From the NCBI GenBank assembly GCA_002328075.1, contig DCVT01000003.1, forward strand, positions 1 to 42,050: a stretch of DNA of 42,050 nt. The letters run 5' to 3'. Shown piece after piece: positions 1-9,400 of this stretch (position 1 is its first letter; each line of letters opens with the position of its first letter). A program made the translations under genes and the position numbers. The notes beneath the pieces are model-generated. The model saw only the letters and a program-made list of their open reading frames with translations. It was not told the DNA's origin and did not search any database. This DNA is from Anaerolineales bacterium UBA2181 (GTDB lineage Bacteria > Chloroflexota > Anaerolineae > Promineifilales > UBA4811).

Positions 1-174
1 GCGTCCGGCGGCGAGCTGGGCTGCGAAGCGTCCAGCGTCGAGCTGGGCTGCGAAGCGTCCAGCGGCGAGCTGGGCTGCGAAGCGTCCAGCGTCGAGCTGG
101 GCTGCGAAGCGTCCAGCGTCGAGCTGGGCTGCGAAGCGTCCGGCGGCGAGCTGGGCCGCGAAGCGGCCGGCGAA
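1..174. repeat. 27-bp tandem repeat array, six copies plus a partial seventh
   Basis: Six directly adjacent 27-bp units fill 1-162 and a degenerate partial unit follows to about 174. Units begin GCGTCC and end CTGCGAA, differing mainly at unit positions 7 (A/G) and 11 (T/G); the sixth also has a T-to-C change. The array runs off the left edge, so its full size is unknown. Because 27 is a multiple of three, all frames stay open. On the + strand the frame beginning at base 1 continues to a TAA at 268-270 and would give a nine-residue repeat ending ELGCE. It may be the C-terminal tail of a gene entering from the left, or a non-coding minisatellite downstream of the leftward operon. No homology was recognised. 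Confidence 0.9.
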
Positions 175-251
175 TCGGAGAGTTGGACAGAACACGCGGC
201 TACGACGAGCAAAGTCAAGACGAGTCCGCAAACGACGAATCGGTTCACAAA

Positions 252-1862
252 TCACCTCTCGCGAGAGTAACCTGCCTGACGACGTTGGATGTGTAGAGGC
301 AGAAGTTTTCCACGCTCGGTGGCAACGGGTTCCGCCCGGCGCACCTGCAGGGTCTTCATCTGTTGCCACACGGCGCGGGCGGCATCCGCCATGGGCGACG
401 AGTCGCGCAAAGCATCTAGAATGACCTGGATCACCTCCTGTTCGTCGGAGATTTCCAGACGCGGATGAACCAGCACGTAGAGCCGCGTGAAACCGTGCTC
501 GTCCTCCTGTTCCATCATCTGATAGTCCAGCGGACTGCCGCCAAACCGAGCTGGAAGCACCTCCTCCAGGATGTTCACTATCTCGTTGCCGATGAGGGTG
601 ACCCCTTCGCCAACCAACTTGCTATAGCTGCGGATCTCTCGCAGATGGGTGGTGTAGCCGTAGGCCTCCAGGTCGCAACCACAGTGACGCTCCTCAACCA
701 CCCCGTAATCATCCATCTGCACGTTCAGCATGACCTTCGAGGCGGCAGGCAACAATGTGGTCAGGTTAAAGGCCGGAACCGTGATATCCAGGCCCTCAAT
801 TGGGTAGGGATGCGTGAACAGCGCAAATGCGTCCTTCATCAGGTGCACATCACCCACGTCGGCCGGCCGCGCACAGCCCGAGGCAATTCGGTTTGCCTCC
901 ACCATCCCATAGTTGGAGATGAGGGAGACCCCCGCGCGCTTGAGATAGGCAGATTTGGCCGGAGTGGCTGGCTCGGAGCTGCCCTGAAAGGTCGTGCCTC
1001 TCAGGTCAAGACCCGCGTCCTGAGCGGCCGCGCAGACCCGCATCGCGTGGCTTACCGTGGTGTTAACCAGGCAGCGTCCGTGCGACTGCAACAGCCCGGA
1101 AACGCAGCGCGCCACCACGACGGCCCGCTCTACCCGGACATAGCTGGGCAGCGGCACCCGCATGCCCGCCAGTCGCATGCACAACAGGATGTAATAGGTC
1201 GCCAGTCCGTACTTGAGCCAGTACCTGGAATCGCGCAGGCCTTGAGGCGAGAACCAGCGTTGTGGGGGGTGCCCGAAGGAGACCGCGCGCAGGATGTTGC
1301 GCAACGTGCCGGCGGGCAAGATGTTGCTCCACCGAACCATCGGCACATCCAGCACGCCGTGGGCTGCGAGCGCCAGCATTTCGTGCGGCGCCTGCGCCGC
1401 TATCTGGTCCAGGTTCACGCCCACGCTGGTGGCCGCACCCGTGGAGCCGCCGCTCTGGATGGTAAAGGCGCGGTGGACATAGGGGTTGTCGAACGCGCTC
1501 GCGCTGACAGGAATAGTGCGTCCGTGCCGTACAATCGGTTTGCGTCCCTTGAACTCCTCAAAGGTGACAAAAACGCCTTCATCGCGCAAGGCCCGCAGCG
1601 CGTTTTCCACTCCCTGTTTCCTGACCAAGACCTGCAGGTCGCCCAATTCACAGCCCGCCATCCTGAGCAGGGCCAGATAGGGGCTGGCAGGATGACTATA
1701 GATGCTGTGTTGGGCGAGGTGCAGCAGGTTCTCCTCACGATTGTCCATGCGCTGGCAAACAATGCGTTTGGCCTCGTCCAGGGTCAGCCGGAGCTTGCCA
1801 AATCGCCGCAACTCCAGCGGCAGGCGGGCAAACATGGCCAGGTAGTTCAAGGTCTCGCCCAT
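252..1862 (-). CDS. PaaK/LuxE-like adenylate-forming enzyme
   Basis: A 536-residue protein of the adenylate-forming superfamily, closest in style to phenylacetate-CoA ligase (PaaK) and acyl-protein synthetase (LuxE). Visible motifs are the Ser/Gly-rich ATP loop SGGSTGAAT at residues 137-145 and an A5-like NYGMVEA at 317-323, followed by an Asp-containing stretch (QMDDYG) as expected for ribose binding. Such enzymes activate a carboxylate as acyl-AMP and pass it to CoA or a protein thiol; the substrate cannot be read from sequence. The ATG lies 9 bp after the stop of the 252-residue gene upstream, so it is the last gene of a five-gene leftward operon with an ABC importer. That context suggests it activates an imported acid, which is inference. 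Its N-terminal 80 residues resemble those of the neighbouring short protein. Confidence 0.78.
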   Translation of the reverse strand: MGETLNYLAMFARLPLELRRFGKLRLTLDEAKRIVCQRMDNREENLLHLAQHSIYSHPASPYLALLRMAGCELGDLQVLVRKQGVENALRALRDEGVFVTFEEFKGRKPIVRHGRTIPVSASAFDNPYVHRAFTIQSGGSTGAATSVGVNLDQIAAQAPHEMLALAAHGVLDVPMVRWSNILPAGTLRNILRAVSFGHPPQRWFSPQGLRDSRYWLKYGLATYYILLCMRLAGMRVPLPSYVRVERAVVVARCVSGLLQSHGRCLVNTTVSHAMRVCAAAQDAGLDLRGTTFQGSSEPATPAKSAYLKRAGVSLISNYGMVEANRIASGCARPADVGDVHLMKDAFALFTHPYPIEGLDITVPAFNLTTLLPAASKVMLNVQMDDYGVVEERHCGCDLEAYGYTTHLREIRSYSKLVGEGVTLIGNEIVNILEEVLPARFGGSPLDYQMMEQEDEHGFTRLYVLVHPRLEISDEQEVIQVILDALRDSSPMADAARAVWQQMKTLQVRRAEPVATERGKLLPLHIQRRQAGYSRER

Positions 1863-1871
1863 GCTCTCGAC

Positions 1872-2630
1872 CTACAGCTCTTGACAGCGTCCGATCTCGT
1901 CCAGCACCGCGTTCAGGAACGACAGGTCCGTCACGTCGCCGACCTGCATACCAGGTGGCAAGGCACCAAGCTCGGTCAGGGAATCCAGCGCGGATCGGGC
2001 GTACGCTGGCGTCAGACCGCCAGTCGGGTCCCAGAGTCTCTGGGATAGGTGCAACACGGCCACGGATTGGGCGGTTTCCGGCTCAAGCGAAGGCCGGTTG
2101 ACAGCCTGGACCTGCGGCAACTGAGGTTGGACGTCGACCTGGCGGTTGGCGGTCAAGAACGCGCGCAGGGAGCCCCTGACCACCCCTGAATTCTGGCCGG
2201 CCCACCCGCTCCGGACGTGCAAACCATCGTGCGGGACCGCTGGCAAGGCGCGGCCCATGTCGACCAACGAGTCAAACGGGCCGGGGGCCTGCTCCTGGAT
2301 CTTGAGCAGCTCCTCGACCGGCAGGAGCGCGGCCGCGCGGCTGGAGGTTTCCGGTGTAACCAGGTAGTCTGGAGCCGTTCCCTCTGGGCTGACCAGCGCC
2401 TGGACGTCACCGGGGCCGCCATCTGCCACGCGAAGCAAGGCCAGGCACCGGCTTTCTGGATGACCAGAGACGCTGCGCTCGATCATCCGCATTGAGCTCG
2501 CTTCGCGCCGCGCCATGCGTTGCCGCATGTCCCGTGCTGCCTCCCCGGGCGCGAGTGATTGCCTCGTGAATCGGCGCAGGGCGGCCGGAACACGGACGAT
2601 CTTATCGACTGGGTCCAGGATCTCGCTCAC
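1872..2630 (-). CDS. Short paralogue of the PaaK/LuxE-like enzyme's N-terminal region
   Basis: A 252-residue protein starting at a GTG that overlaps the permease stop as GTGA. Residues 10-80 align well with residues 10-80 of the next gene: both share LRRF, an EA helix, QRM..RE, HP.S and LALLR motifs, then GD.Q.LV. After that similarity fades. The position of the ATP loop holds RSGWAGQNSG instead of SGGSTGAAT, so the phosphate-binding loop is lost, and the AMP-binding C-terminal half is absent. It is therefore probably not an adenylating enzyme. It could be a decayed duplicate, or a regulatory or scaffold subunit for the full-length enzyme. The intact frame, overlapping start and 9-bp gap to the next gene argue that it is still expressed. 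I do not recognise a named family. Confidence 0.65.
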   Translation of the reverse strand: MSEILDPVDKIVRVPAALRRFTRQSLAPGEAARDMRQRMARREASSMRMIERSVSGHPESRCLALLRVADGGPGDVQALVSPEGTAPDYLVTPETSSRAAALLPVEELLKIQEQAPGPFDSLVDMGRALPAVPHDGLHVRSGWAGQNSGVVRGSLRAFLTANRQVDVQPQLPQVQAVNRPSLEPETAQSVAVLHLSQRLWDPTGGLTPAYARSALDSLTELGALPPGMQVGDVTDLSFLNAVLDEIGRCQEL

Positions 2631-3466
2631 GCTGCTGGCTCCATCCAGCGCGTGAGCCGCCGCTCCACTAGCGCCACGGCGTAGGAGCAAACCAGCGCAA
2701 CAATGACGATGATCAGGAGAATCGCAAAGACCTTTGCCGAGTCGAAGCGGCTGCCATAGGTGCGCAGCAACGCACCCATGCCAAACAGGGCGATGAACAT
2801 CTCGCCGCTGATCATCCCCTTGACCGCACGCCCCATGCCAAGTCGCAGCCCCGCCATCGTCATCGGCAGAGCGCCGGGCAGCAGCACCCTGAGCAAGAGC
2901 TGCCGCTCTCCGGCGCCAAAGGAGCGTGCCATCTCGACATGGCTCGCACTCACCTGCTGAATTCCGCCCATCGTGTTGACGACAATGACGAAAAACGCGC
3001 TCAGGAAGACGATGCCTACCTGGACCCCACGACCGACGCCAAACAGAGCATAGAGGATGGGGACAAAGACCAGCCGGGGAGCTGCGAGAAAAGCATTGAC
3101 AAACGGCTCCAGCATCGTCTCGACCGCACGATAGCGCCCCATCATCAGACCCGTCATGACGCCGCTGGACACTGCCAGTCCGAAACCGATCGCCAGACCA
3201 ATCAGACTCGCCCGCAGATTGCCCAGGATCTGGCCGCTGATGATCAGGTCCATCGCCGCTCGCAGCACGCTGGAAAACGGCGGAAGAAAGCTCAGTTGCA
3301 GCATGCGTCCCGACACCTCCCAGGCGGCAGCGCCCAGTAGCAGTGAAATCCACGGCTGCATGCCATCGCCGCGCCACCCTCGCGGCCGAGGAGCGCTGAC
3401 CCCCGAAGGCTTTTCGGGGATCGACCCCGTTTTTCCTGGAGATAACGTGGGGAGAGATCGGCTCAC
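2627..3466 (-). CDS. ABC transporter permease, SsuC/TauC type (second permease)
   Basis: A 279-residue inner-membrane permease with about six hydrophobic segments. The cytoplasmic coupling region with the EMARSFGAGERQLL sequence (the EAA-type motif contacting the ATPase) precedes LPGALPMTMAGLRLGMGRAVKGM, typical of nitrate/sulfonate/taurine importers. The GTG start overlaps the ATPase stop (GTGA at 3463-3466) and its own stop overlaps the next gene in the same way, indicating translational coupling. The N-terminal 35 residues are basic and proline-rich before the first membrane segment, so an internal start is possible. It pairs with the other permease in this operon to form a heterodimeric pore. 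The substrate is unknown because no binding protein is present here. Confidence 0.9.
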   Translation of the reverse strand: MSRSLPTLSPGKTGSIPEKPSGVSAPRPRGWRGDGMQPWISLLLGAAAWEVSGRMLQLSFLPPFSSVLRAAMDLIISGQILGNLRASLIGLAIGFGLAVSSGVMTGLMMGRYRAVETMLEPFVNAFLAAPRLVFVPILYALFGVGRGVQVGIVFLSAFFVIVVNTMGGIQQVSASHVEMARSFGAGERQLLLRVLLPGALPMTMAGLRLGMGRAVKGMISGEMFIALFGMGALLRTYGSRFDSAKVFAILLIIVIVALVCSYAVALVERRLTRWMEPAA

Positions 3467-4224
3467 GGGCGCATCTCCCTTAACTGCTGCCAGAGGTATT
3501 CCAACAGCTCGGCGAAGCGGGGGTGCTTTTCCAAGTCAGGTGGACGTGGGCGCGGGAGGCCCACCTCCACGATATCGCGAACCTGTCCGGGACGCGGGGT
3601 CATCAACACCACGCGATCACCGAGCCGGACTGCTTCGTCCATACTGTGCGTCACAAAGACCACCGTCTTGCGCCGGCGGTCCAGGAGCGTTAGCAGGTCC
3701 TCCTGCAACAGACGCCTGGTCAGCGCATCCAGTGCGCCAAAGGGCTCATCCATCAACAGGATCTGGGGATCAACCGCCAGCGCTCGAGCCAGACCGACTC
3801 GCTGTTGCATCCCCCCGGAAAGCTGACGCGGGAAATGATGGTCAAACCCCGCCAAACCTACGGCCTGGACTAACTCGAAGGCCTTCTTCTCCCGAGTAGC
3901 CTTGGGCACGCCGCGCAGCTCCAGTCCAAAGGCCACGTTCGTCACCACGTCAGCCCACGGCAGAAGCGCAAAGTCCTGGAAAACCATGGCGCGGTCGGGA
4001 CCCGGCCCGGTGACCAGGTCACCGTCAATGTACACCTCCCCCTCATCCAGCGAAACCAGCCCGGCAATGGCCTTGAGCAGCGTGGTCTTGCCGCACCCGC
4101 TGGGACCAAGCAAGCAGACAAACTCCTCCGGCCGGATGGTAAGGTCAACGCCCTCCAGCGCGTCCACTGCCGCCTGGCCCAGTTGGCTCGGGTACCTCTT
4201 GCTGCAGTTGCGCAGCTCGATCAC
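3463..4224 (-). CDS. ABC transporter ATP-binding protein, SsuB/TauB type
   Basis: A 253-residue ATPase with all diagnostic motifs: Walker A GPSGCGKTT at 40-48, signature LSGGMQQ at 135-141, Walker B ILLMDEP at 155-161, D-loop GALD, and the switch histidine in VTHSMDEA (His193). It drives import through the two flanking permeases on the cytoplasmic face. I chose the GTG at 4224 because it overlaps the upstream permease stop as GTGA, matching both following junctions, and gives the usual family N-terminus (MIELRN..KRY). An ATG at 4248 or GTG at 4272 would add 8 or 16 residues inside the permease gene. The subfamily (nitrate, sulfonate, taurine, pyrimidine precursor) is clear but the substrate is not. 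Confidence 0.93.
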   Translation of the reverse strand: MIELRNCSKRYPSQLGQAAVDALEGVDLTIRPEEFVCLLGPSGCGKTTLLKAIAGLVSLDEGEVYIDGDLVTGPGPDRAMVFQDFALLPWADVVTNVAFGLELRGVPKATREKKAFELVQAVGLAGFDHHFPRQLSGGMQQRVGLARALAVDPQILLMDEPFGALDALTRRLLQEDLLTLLDRRRKTVVFVTHSMDEAVRLGDRVVLMTPRPGQVRDIVEVGLPRPRPPDLEKHPRFAELLEYLWQQLREMRP

Positions 4225-5024
4225 CGGTCCACCCCGTTGCCGGCCCATGGAGCCACCCGTCGCTCCAGCCACCGAAACAGCTGCAACAGGGCGACTGCCT
4301 CGGCGACAACCACCAGCACCGTTGCATACAGACGTCCGGAATCAAACCTGCCCTGAAAATCCAGGATCAATCGGCCGAGGCCCAAAGCAACCAGCAGCAG
4401 CTCAACCGTGATCATGCCAGAGACCGCGCGGGCTAATCCCAGACGCAGCCCGGTCAGAATGGCAGGAAACGCGCCGCGGATGAACACCTTGCGCCAGAGC
4501 TGCGACTCGGTGGCGCCAAACGACCTCGACATTTCGATCCAGCCCGGATCAATCAGGCTCAACCCGGCGCGCACATTGATGGTGATAACCACCAGCGCGT
4601 AGGAGAAGGTGATCAGCACCCGAGAAAGGAGTCCGAGGCCGGTTGCCATGATCACGATCGGGATGAGCGCCGCCTTGGGTGTAGCGAGAAGGATGTTGAG
4701 ATAGGGATCAAGGTACCGTGCGGCCGGCCGCCAACGTCCCATGAGCAAGCCCAGCAGGATCCCGAACACGGCCGCCAGCGAGAACCCCAGTACCATGGCC
4801 TGGTTGCTCAACCACACCGCCTCCCACAAAAGGGACGTGGTCAGGAGTCGAACCAGCGCAGCAATGGTTTCGACGAAACCGGGCAGGAGCAGACTGTCAA
4901 GCCGGCGCGCCAGCAGTTCCCAGCCGAGCGCAAAAGTTGCCAGGGATAAGGCCTGCAGACCGGCGCGCGTTGTTCTCTTGGCCAATCTGCCGGTGCCCAG
5001 GCGCCCGTTAAGAGCGTAGTTCAT
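4221..5024 (-). CDS. ABC transporter permease, SsuC/TauC type (first gene of operon)
   Basis: A 267-residue permease with about six membrane segments and the conserved cytoplasmic loop EMSRSFGATESQLWRKV followed by GAFPAILTGLRLGLARAVSG, the same family layout as the second permease. It is the promoter-proximal gene of the leftward operon. A TTG at 5060 would add 12 residues; the ATG at 5024 is preferred because a possible -10 (TATGAT, minus strand, 5065 to 5060) covers the TTG. No good ribosome-binding site precedes either start. The two permeases with one ATPase imply a heterodimeric importer; the missing binding protein must be encoded elsewhere or past the left edge. Confidence 0.9.
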   Translation of the reverse strand: MNYALNGRLGTGRLAKRTTRAGLQALSLATFALGWELLARRLDSLLLPGFVETIAALVRLLTTSLLWEAVWLSNQAMVLGFSLAAVFGILLGLLMGRWRPAARYLDPYLNILLATPKAALIPIVIMATGLGLLSRVLITFSYALVVITINVRAGLSLIDPGWIEMSRSFGATESQLWRKVFIRGAFPAILTGLRLGLARAVSGMITVELLLVALGLGRLILDFQGRFDSGRLYATVLVVVAEAVALLQLFRWLERRVAPWAGNGVDR

Positions 5025-5105
5025 GGAGAGATGCTTACTCGGCCGCCAACCATCGGACAATCATAACAGCATGATTGCGTTTCGACGAGGTGGATGGGGT
5101 ACCGG

Positions 5106-5133
5106 TTGCGTTCTCCCACAGAACAGGTAGAAT
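5106..5133 (+). promoter_or_regulatory. Candidate sigma-70-type promoter for the DUF2270 gene
   Basis: TTGCGT at 5106-5111, a 16-bp spacer, then TAGAAT at 5128-5133. The -10 matches five of six consensus bases. It would start RNA near 5140, giving a short leader to the GTG at 5166, and it is the main reason for choosing that start. Position and motif only; not tested. Confidence 0.4.
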
Positions 5134-5165
5134 CCGCAGTTGGCGCCGAAGAGACGGAGAAGACT

Positions 5166-6257
5166 GTGAAAGACAGCGGCATTGACCCCGGACAGAACCC
5201 AGGGCCGCCGGCCGGCGGCCAACCCGACCCGGAACCGGTGTGGACGTTTCGCGGCTATCAACTGCGGCCCAGCGAGTTCACTACCGCGATGGTTCACTTT
5301 TTCCGCGCCGAAGTTCAGCGGGCCAACGTCTGGCGACAGCGGCTGGACATAACCACCAACTGGGCGGTGGTCACCACCGGCGCGGCCATCTCCTTTGCAT
5401 TTAGCCGGGCGCAAGCCGAAGATCACCGGGTCATCATCCTGGACATCCTGCTGGTCTCCCTGTTCCTGTGGATTGAGACCCGCCGCGACCGTTACTACGA
5501 ACTCTGGAGTTACCGTGTGCGGTTGATGGAGACCGACTTTTTCGCCGCCATGTTGGTCCCTCCTTTCCGGCCGTCGGCCGATTGGGCCGAGAGCCTCGCG
5601 GAGAATCTGCTCCATCCGCGGTTTCCGATTTCACTATGGGAAGCGCTCGGCCGGCGATACCGCCGCAACTACATGTGGATCTATTTCATCCTGGGGCTGG
5701 CCTGGATCTCCAAGGTGTGGCTACACCCCAATCAGGCGGCCTCGTGGTCGGAAATCTGGGCTCGCGCGGCGATTGGCAGCCTGCCCGGCGAGTTCATCCT
5801 CGGCGCCGGCATGGTGTTCAACGGTCTCTTGTTGGCGATTGGGGTGCTGACCGCCGGAATTCAGCAGGCAGCCGGCGAGATCCTGCCGCGGCACACCTTC
5901 TTCACGTGGCCGCAACTCAACAACCGATCTCCCGCGAAAGCCACCGGGGCGGCGGCGTGGTTCCGTCCCAGCCGGCGCAGGCAGCAATTGCTGGCGTACA
6001 TCATCACCGAACGGGCAGAAAGCGTCAGCCAGCAGATCATGCTCCAGCTGCAGCGTGGGGTCACTATGCTTCCCGGCACAGGCATGTACACCCATCAATC
6101 ACGAGCAGTCCTGATGTGCGCGCTGACCGTTACCGAGGTAGCACACCTGAAAGCGGTTGTCGCGGCCGACGACCCACAGGCCTTCGTCATCGTGTCTCCG
6201 GTCCAGGAAATCCTCGGGAAAGGCTTCTCCACGCTCCCGCCGCGGCCCGGCGCATGA
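5166..6257 (+). CDS. DUF2270-DUF2179 membrane protein
   Basis: A 363-residue protein with a Pro/Gly-rich N-terminus, then a DUF2270-like region (FFRAEVQRANVWRQRLD followed by TNWAVVTTGAA) with two membrane segments, a conserved WIETRRDRYYELW patch, and two more membrane segments around VMIYF-like and GMVFNGLLLAIG stretches. The last 65 residues resemble DUF2179, the small C-terminal domain of YitT-type membrane proteins (GVTMLPGTGMYTHQSR, then VLMCALT and DPQAFVIV, ending LGKGF). The fusion suggests a membrane protein with a cytosolic ligand-binding tail; function is unknown. The GTG at 5166 has GGAGA five bases upstream and lies downstream of a likely promoter. An ATG at 5094 in the same frame would add 24 residues and is the alternative. 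Confidence 0.78.
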   Translation: MKDSGIDPGQNPGPPAGGQPDPEPVWTFRGYQLRPSEFTTAMVHFFRAEVQRANVWRQRLDITTNWAVVTTGAAISFAFSRAQAEDHRVIILDILLVSLFLWIETRRDRYYELWSYRVRLMETDFFAAMLVPPFRPSADWAESLAENLLHPRFPISLWEALGRRYRRNYMWIYFILGLAWISKVWLHPNQAASWSEIWARAAIGSLPGEFILGAGMVFNGLLLAIGVLTAGIQQAAGEILPRHTFFTWPQLNNRSPAKATGAAAWFRPSRRRQQLLAYIITERAESVSQQIMLQLQRGVTMLPGTGMYTHQSRAVLMCALTVTEVAHLKAVVAADDPQAFVIVSPVQEILGKGFSTLPPRPGA

Positions 6258-6337
6258 GTTGCCGCCTTGCTCGGCAATCGCGGTCAGCAGCACGTCCGGC
6301 AATCCATCTGCGCCTCGCCTGGCGGCCGGGAACCATC

Positions 6338-6367
6338 TTGCGCCCAGGAGCGTTTCTGGTATATGTT
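6338..6367 (+). promoter_or_regulatory. Candidate promoter for the alpha-2-macroglobulin gene
   Basis: TTGCGC at 6338-6343 and TATGTT at 6362-6367, spaced 18 bp (TATATG at 6360-6365 with a 16-bp spacer is an alternative). A strong ribosome-binding site GGGAGGG at 6396-6402 follows, 8 bases before the ATG. Moderate match by eye. Confidence 0.35.
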
Positions 6368-6410
6368 ATCGTGTGGCTCGCACTTGCTCACAACTGGGAG
6401 GGCTTAAACC

Positions 6411-9400
6411 ATGGCAAGATCAATCGCCTGGCGTCGTTGGATCCTGGTCGGTAGCGTCGTGTTGGTAGGAGGTGTTGGAATCGTGGCCGGAATCCGCTGG
6501 TGGAACGCGCGGCAAGGACCGGCTGAGGGCCGAACCCATCCGACCTTGGAGGGCACGGGTGCCTCCGGTTCAACCTACGAAATGGCATCGGCCGGCAGCC
6601 TGGAGACCCTGCTGATCCGGCTCAGCCAGGGTCAGGCTCTACCGGTCAGCGCTGAACTGGTCCCGATGGCGATCGGCCAGCCGCTGACGGCGGCCGAGAT
6701 CGAGCGGATTCTGGCACGGCTTCCGGATCTGGCAACGGAACCCGGTGATCAGACTGATCTGAATCTGCCAACCGAGTCGCTGCCCGCGCCGAGGCCCGGC
6801 CAAACCATTCAGGAATCGTTCCCACCGCCGGCTGCGCCGGTCACACCGGTACCGGTCGATACCGGTCCGCTGGAGGTGTTGCGGTATTCCCCCGAGGGCG
6901 CCATCCCACTGGCGCCGTTCGTGAACGTCACCTTTAACCAGCCCATGGTGGCGCTGGCGACGCTGGAGACGCTGGCGGCGAGAGATGTGCCGGTCAGGCT
7001 GGACCCGCCACTGCCCGGCACCTGGAAATGGTTGGGCACCAAGACGCTCAGCTTTGAGTACGATTCGGCCGCCATCGACCGGCTGCCCATGGCCACCGAG
7101 TACGTGGTCACGATCCCGGCCGGCACCACCTCGGCGACGGGCGGGGTGCTGGCGCAGGAGGTTCGCTGGAGCTTTAGCACGCCGCCGCCCAAGATGCTCT
7201 ACCGCTACCCACCGGATGAACCGCAACCGCTGGATCCGATCTTTGTGGTGGCTTTCGACCAGCGGATCGATCCTCAGGCCGTGCTGAACACCATCGAGGT
7301 CACCGCGGGAGGCCAGCCCGTGCCGTTACGACTGGTTGGCGACCAGGAACTGCAGGCCGACGCCGCTGCTGCCCGCCAGGTCTCCAGCGCGGGCGAGAGC
7401 CGATGGCTCGCGTTCCGCGCCCAAGAGCCACTGCCGGCCGATTCAACGATCAGGGTCCGCATCGGACCGGGGACTCCCAGCGCAGAGGGGCCACTGGTCA
7501 CCCAGGACGCTCAGAGCTACGGCTTTGCGACCTATGCGCCGCTGCGGATCGTGCGGCACGGCTGCGCCTGGTACAACCAGGAGTGCGCGCCGATGACCCC
7601 GTTCTACATCGAATTCAACAATCCCATCGACGCGGACGCTTATCAGGAATCGATGTTGCGGGTGGAGCCACCCATCGTCGGGGCCACGGTCAATGTGGTA
7701 GGAAACACCATCAACATCCGCGGGATGACGGTAGGCCGCACCGACTATCGGGTCGTGGTGGACGGGGCCATTGGCGACCTCTTTGGTCAGACTCTGGGGT
7801 CCGACACCCAGCTCACGTTCAAGGTAGGATCAGCCGAGCCTGTACTGTATGGGCCGGAGGGAACCCTCGTGACGCTGGATCCCGCGTCCCGGAAACCGCT
7901 GCTTTCAGTCTACAGCATCAACTTCAACCGGCTGCGGGTGCGAGCCTACCAGGTGGAGCCAACCGATTGGGCCAGCTACCGGGAATACCTGCGGAACTAC
8001 TATCAGCAAACGCAACCCAAGCTGCCCGGCCGGCTGGTGATGGACGAGACGATCCCGGTGGAATCCCCGGCTGATGTCCTGGTCGAGACCCAGATTGACT
8101 TGAGCCAGCCTCTGGACGGCAAGACCGGGCATCTGGTGGTGTTGGTCGAACCGACGGGGCTGGAGACCCTGCTCCGCGACCGGGGGCGTTGGATGGTGCA
8201 GACCTGGATCCAGGTTACGCAAATCGGCCTGGATGCGTTTTCGGATCATAGTGAGATGGTGGTCTGGACGACCGACCTGCAGGACGGCCGACCGTTGGGC
8301 GGTACACCCGTCGAAAATCTGGTGTGTTCTGGTCAGACCTGCTCAAACAGTGCGCTGGCGACGACCGGCGAGGACGGCACGGTTCGTTTCCCGATGCCGG
8401 ACGCGGATACCTTCGCGCTGGTGGCGCGACAAGGCAGCGACAGCGCCATCCTGCCCAAATCGTCCTACTTTTGGGGGGACGACGTCTGGCGCGCGTGGCC
8501 GGTGCAGGATGAACTGCGCTGGTACGTGTTCGATGACCGTGCCATGTACCGCCCGGGCGAGGAGGTGCACGTCAAGGGTTGGATGCGCCGGATTGGCGGA
8601 GGGCAGTACGGTGACGTCGGACTCGTGGGAAGCGGTGCCCAGTCAGTTCGATATCAGATGTTCGATCCGCAGGGCAATGAACTGCTGAGCGGCGAGACCG
8701 CCGTAAACGTTCTGGGCGGTTTCGACCTTTCCTTCACGGTGCCGGAAAACAGCAACCTGGGCTACGCCCAGGTGACGCTGGTCGCCCAGGGGCAAGTCGG
8801 CGGCCTGGCGGGCAACTGGTACGGCCACTCTTTCCAGGTGCAGGAGTTTCGCCGCCCCGAATTCGAGGTCACAGCCTACGAGGAGACGACCGGCCCGCAC
8901 TTTGTCGGCGATCACGCGGTGCTGGCCGTGAAAGCCAGCTATTATGCCGGCGGCTCGCTGCCCAACGCCGAGGTCACGTGGCGGGTCAACTCATCGCCCA
9001 GCAGCTATTCTCCCCCCAACTGGCCCGACTTTACCTTTGGCCGGTGGGTGCCCTGGTGGCAGTACGGAGGATACTATGCCGAGGTCAAGGGCTACCGTTC
9101 ATATGACGTTCCCGGGCAGCAGGGCACGACCGAGACCTTTGCCGGCCTGACCGATGCCGCTGGCATTCACTACCTGCGGCTGGATTTCGACCCGGTGGAA
9201 GCCATGCAGCCGTTCAGCGTGATTGCCGAATCGGAGGTGATGGACGTAAACCGCCAGGCATGGTCGGCCGCCACCACCCTTTTGGTGCACCCGGCCGACC
9301 TCTACGTCGGCCTGCGGGGCGAGCGCACCTTTGTCCAGCGGGGAGAGCCGTTGGAGGTGTGGATCATCGTCACCGACCTGGACGGCAACGCCGTCACCGA

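Noticed and set aside
1..174. CRISPR array
   Set aside because: The units are directly adjacent with no unique spacers, so this is a tandem repeat.
465..2048. Long + strand open frame antisense to the PaaK/LuxE-like gene
   Set aside because: It has no recognisable motif and lies opposite a gene with clear family motifs; long antisense frames are expected in GC-rich DNA.
1872..3377. Single 501-codon minus-strand frame through the permease and the short paralogue
   Set aside because: Its first half is an out-of-frame reading of the permease gene; the real protein begins at the GTG at 2630.
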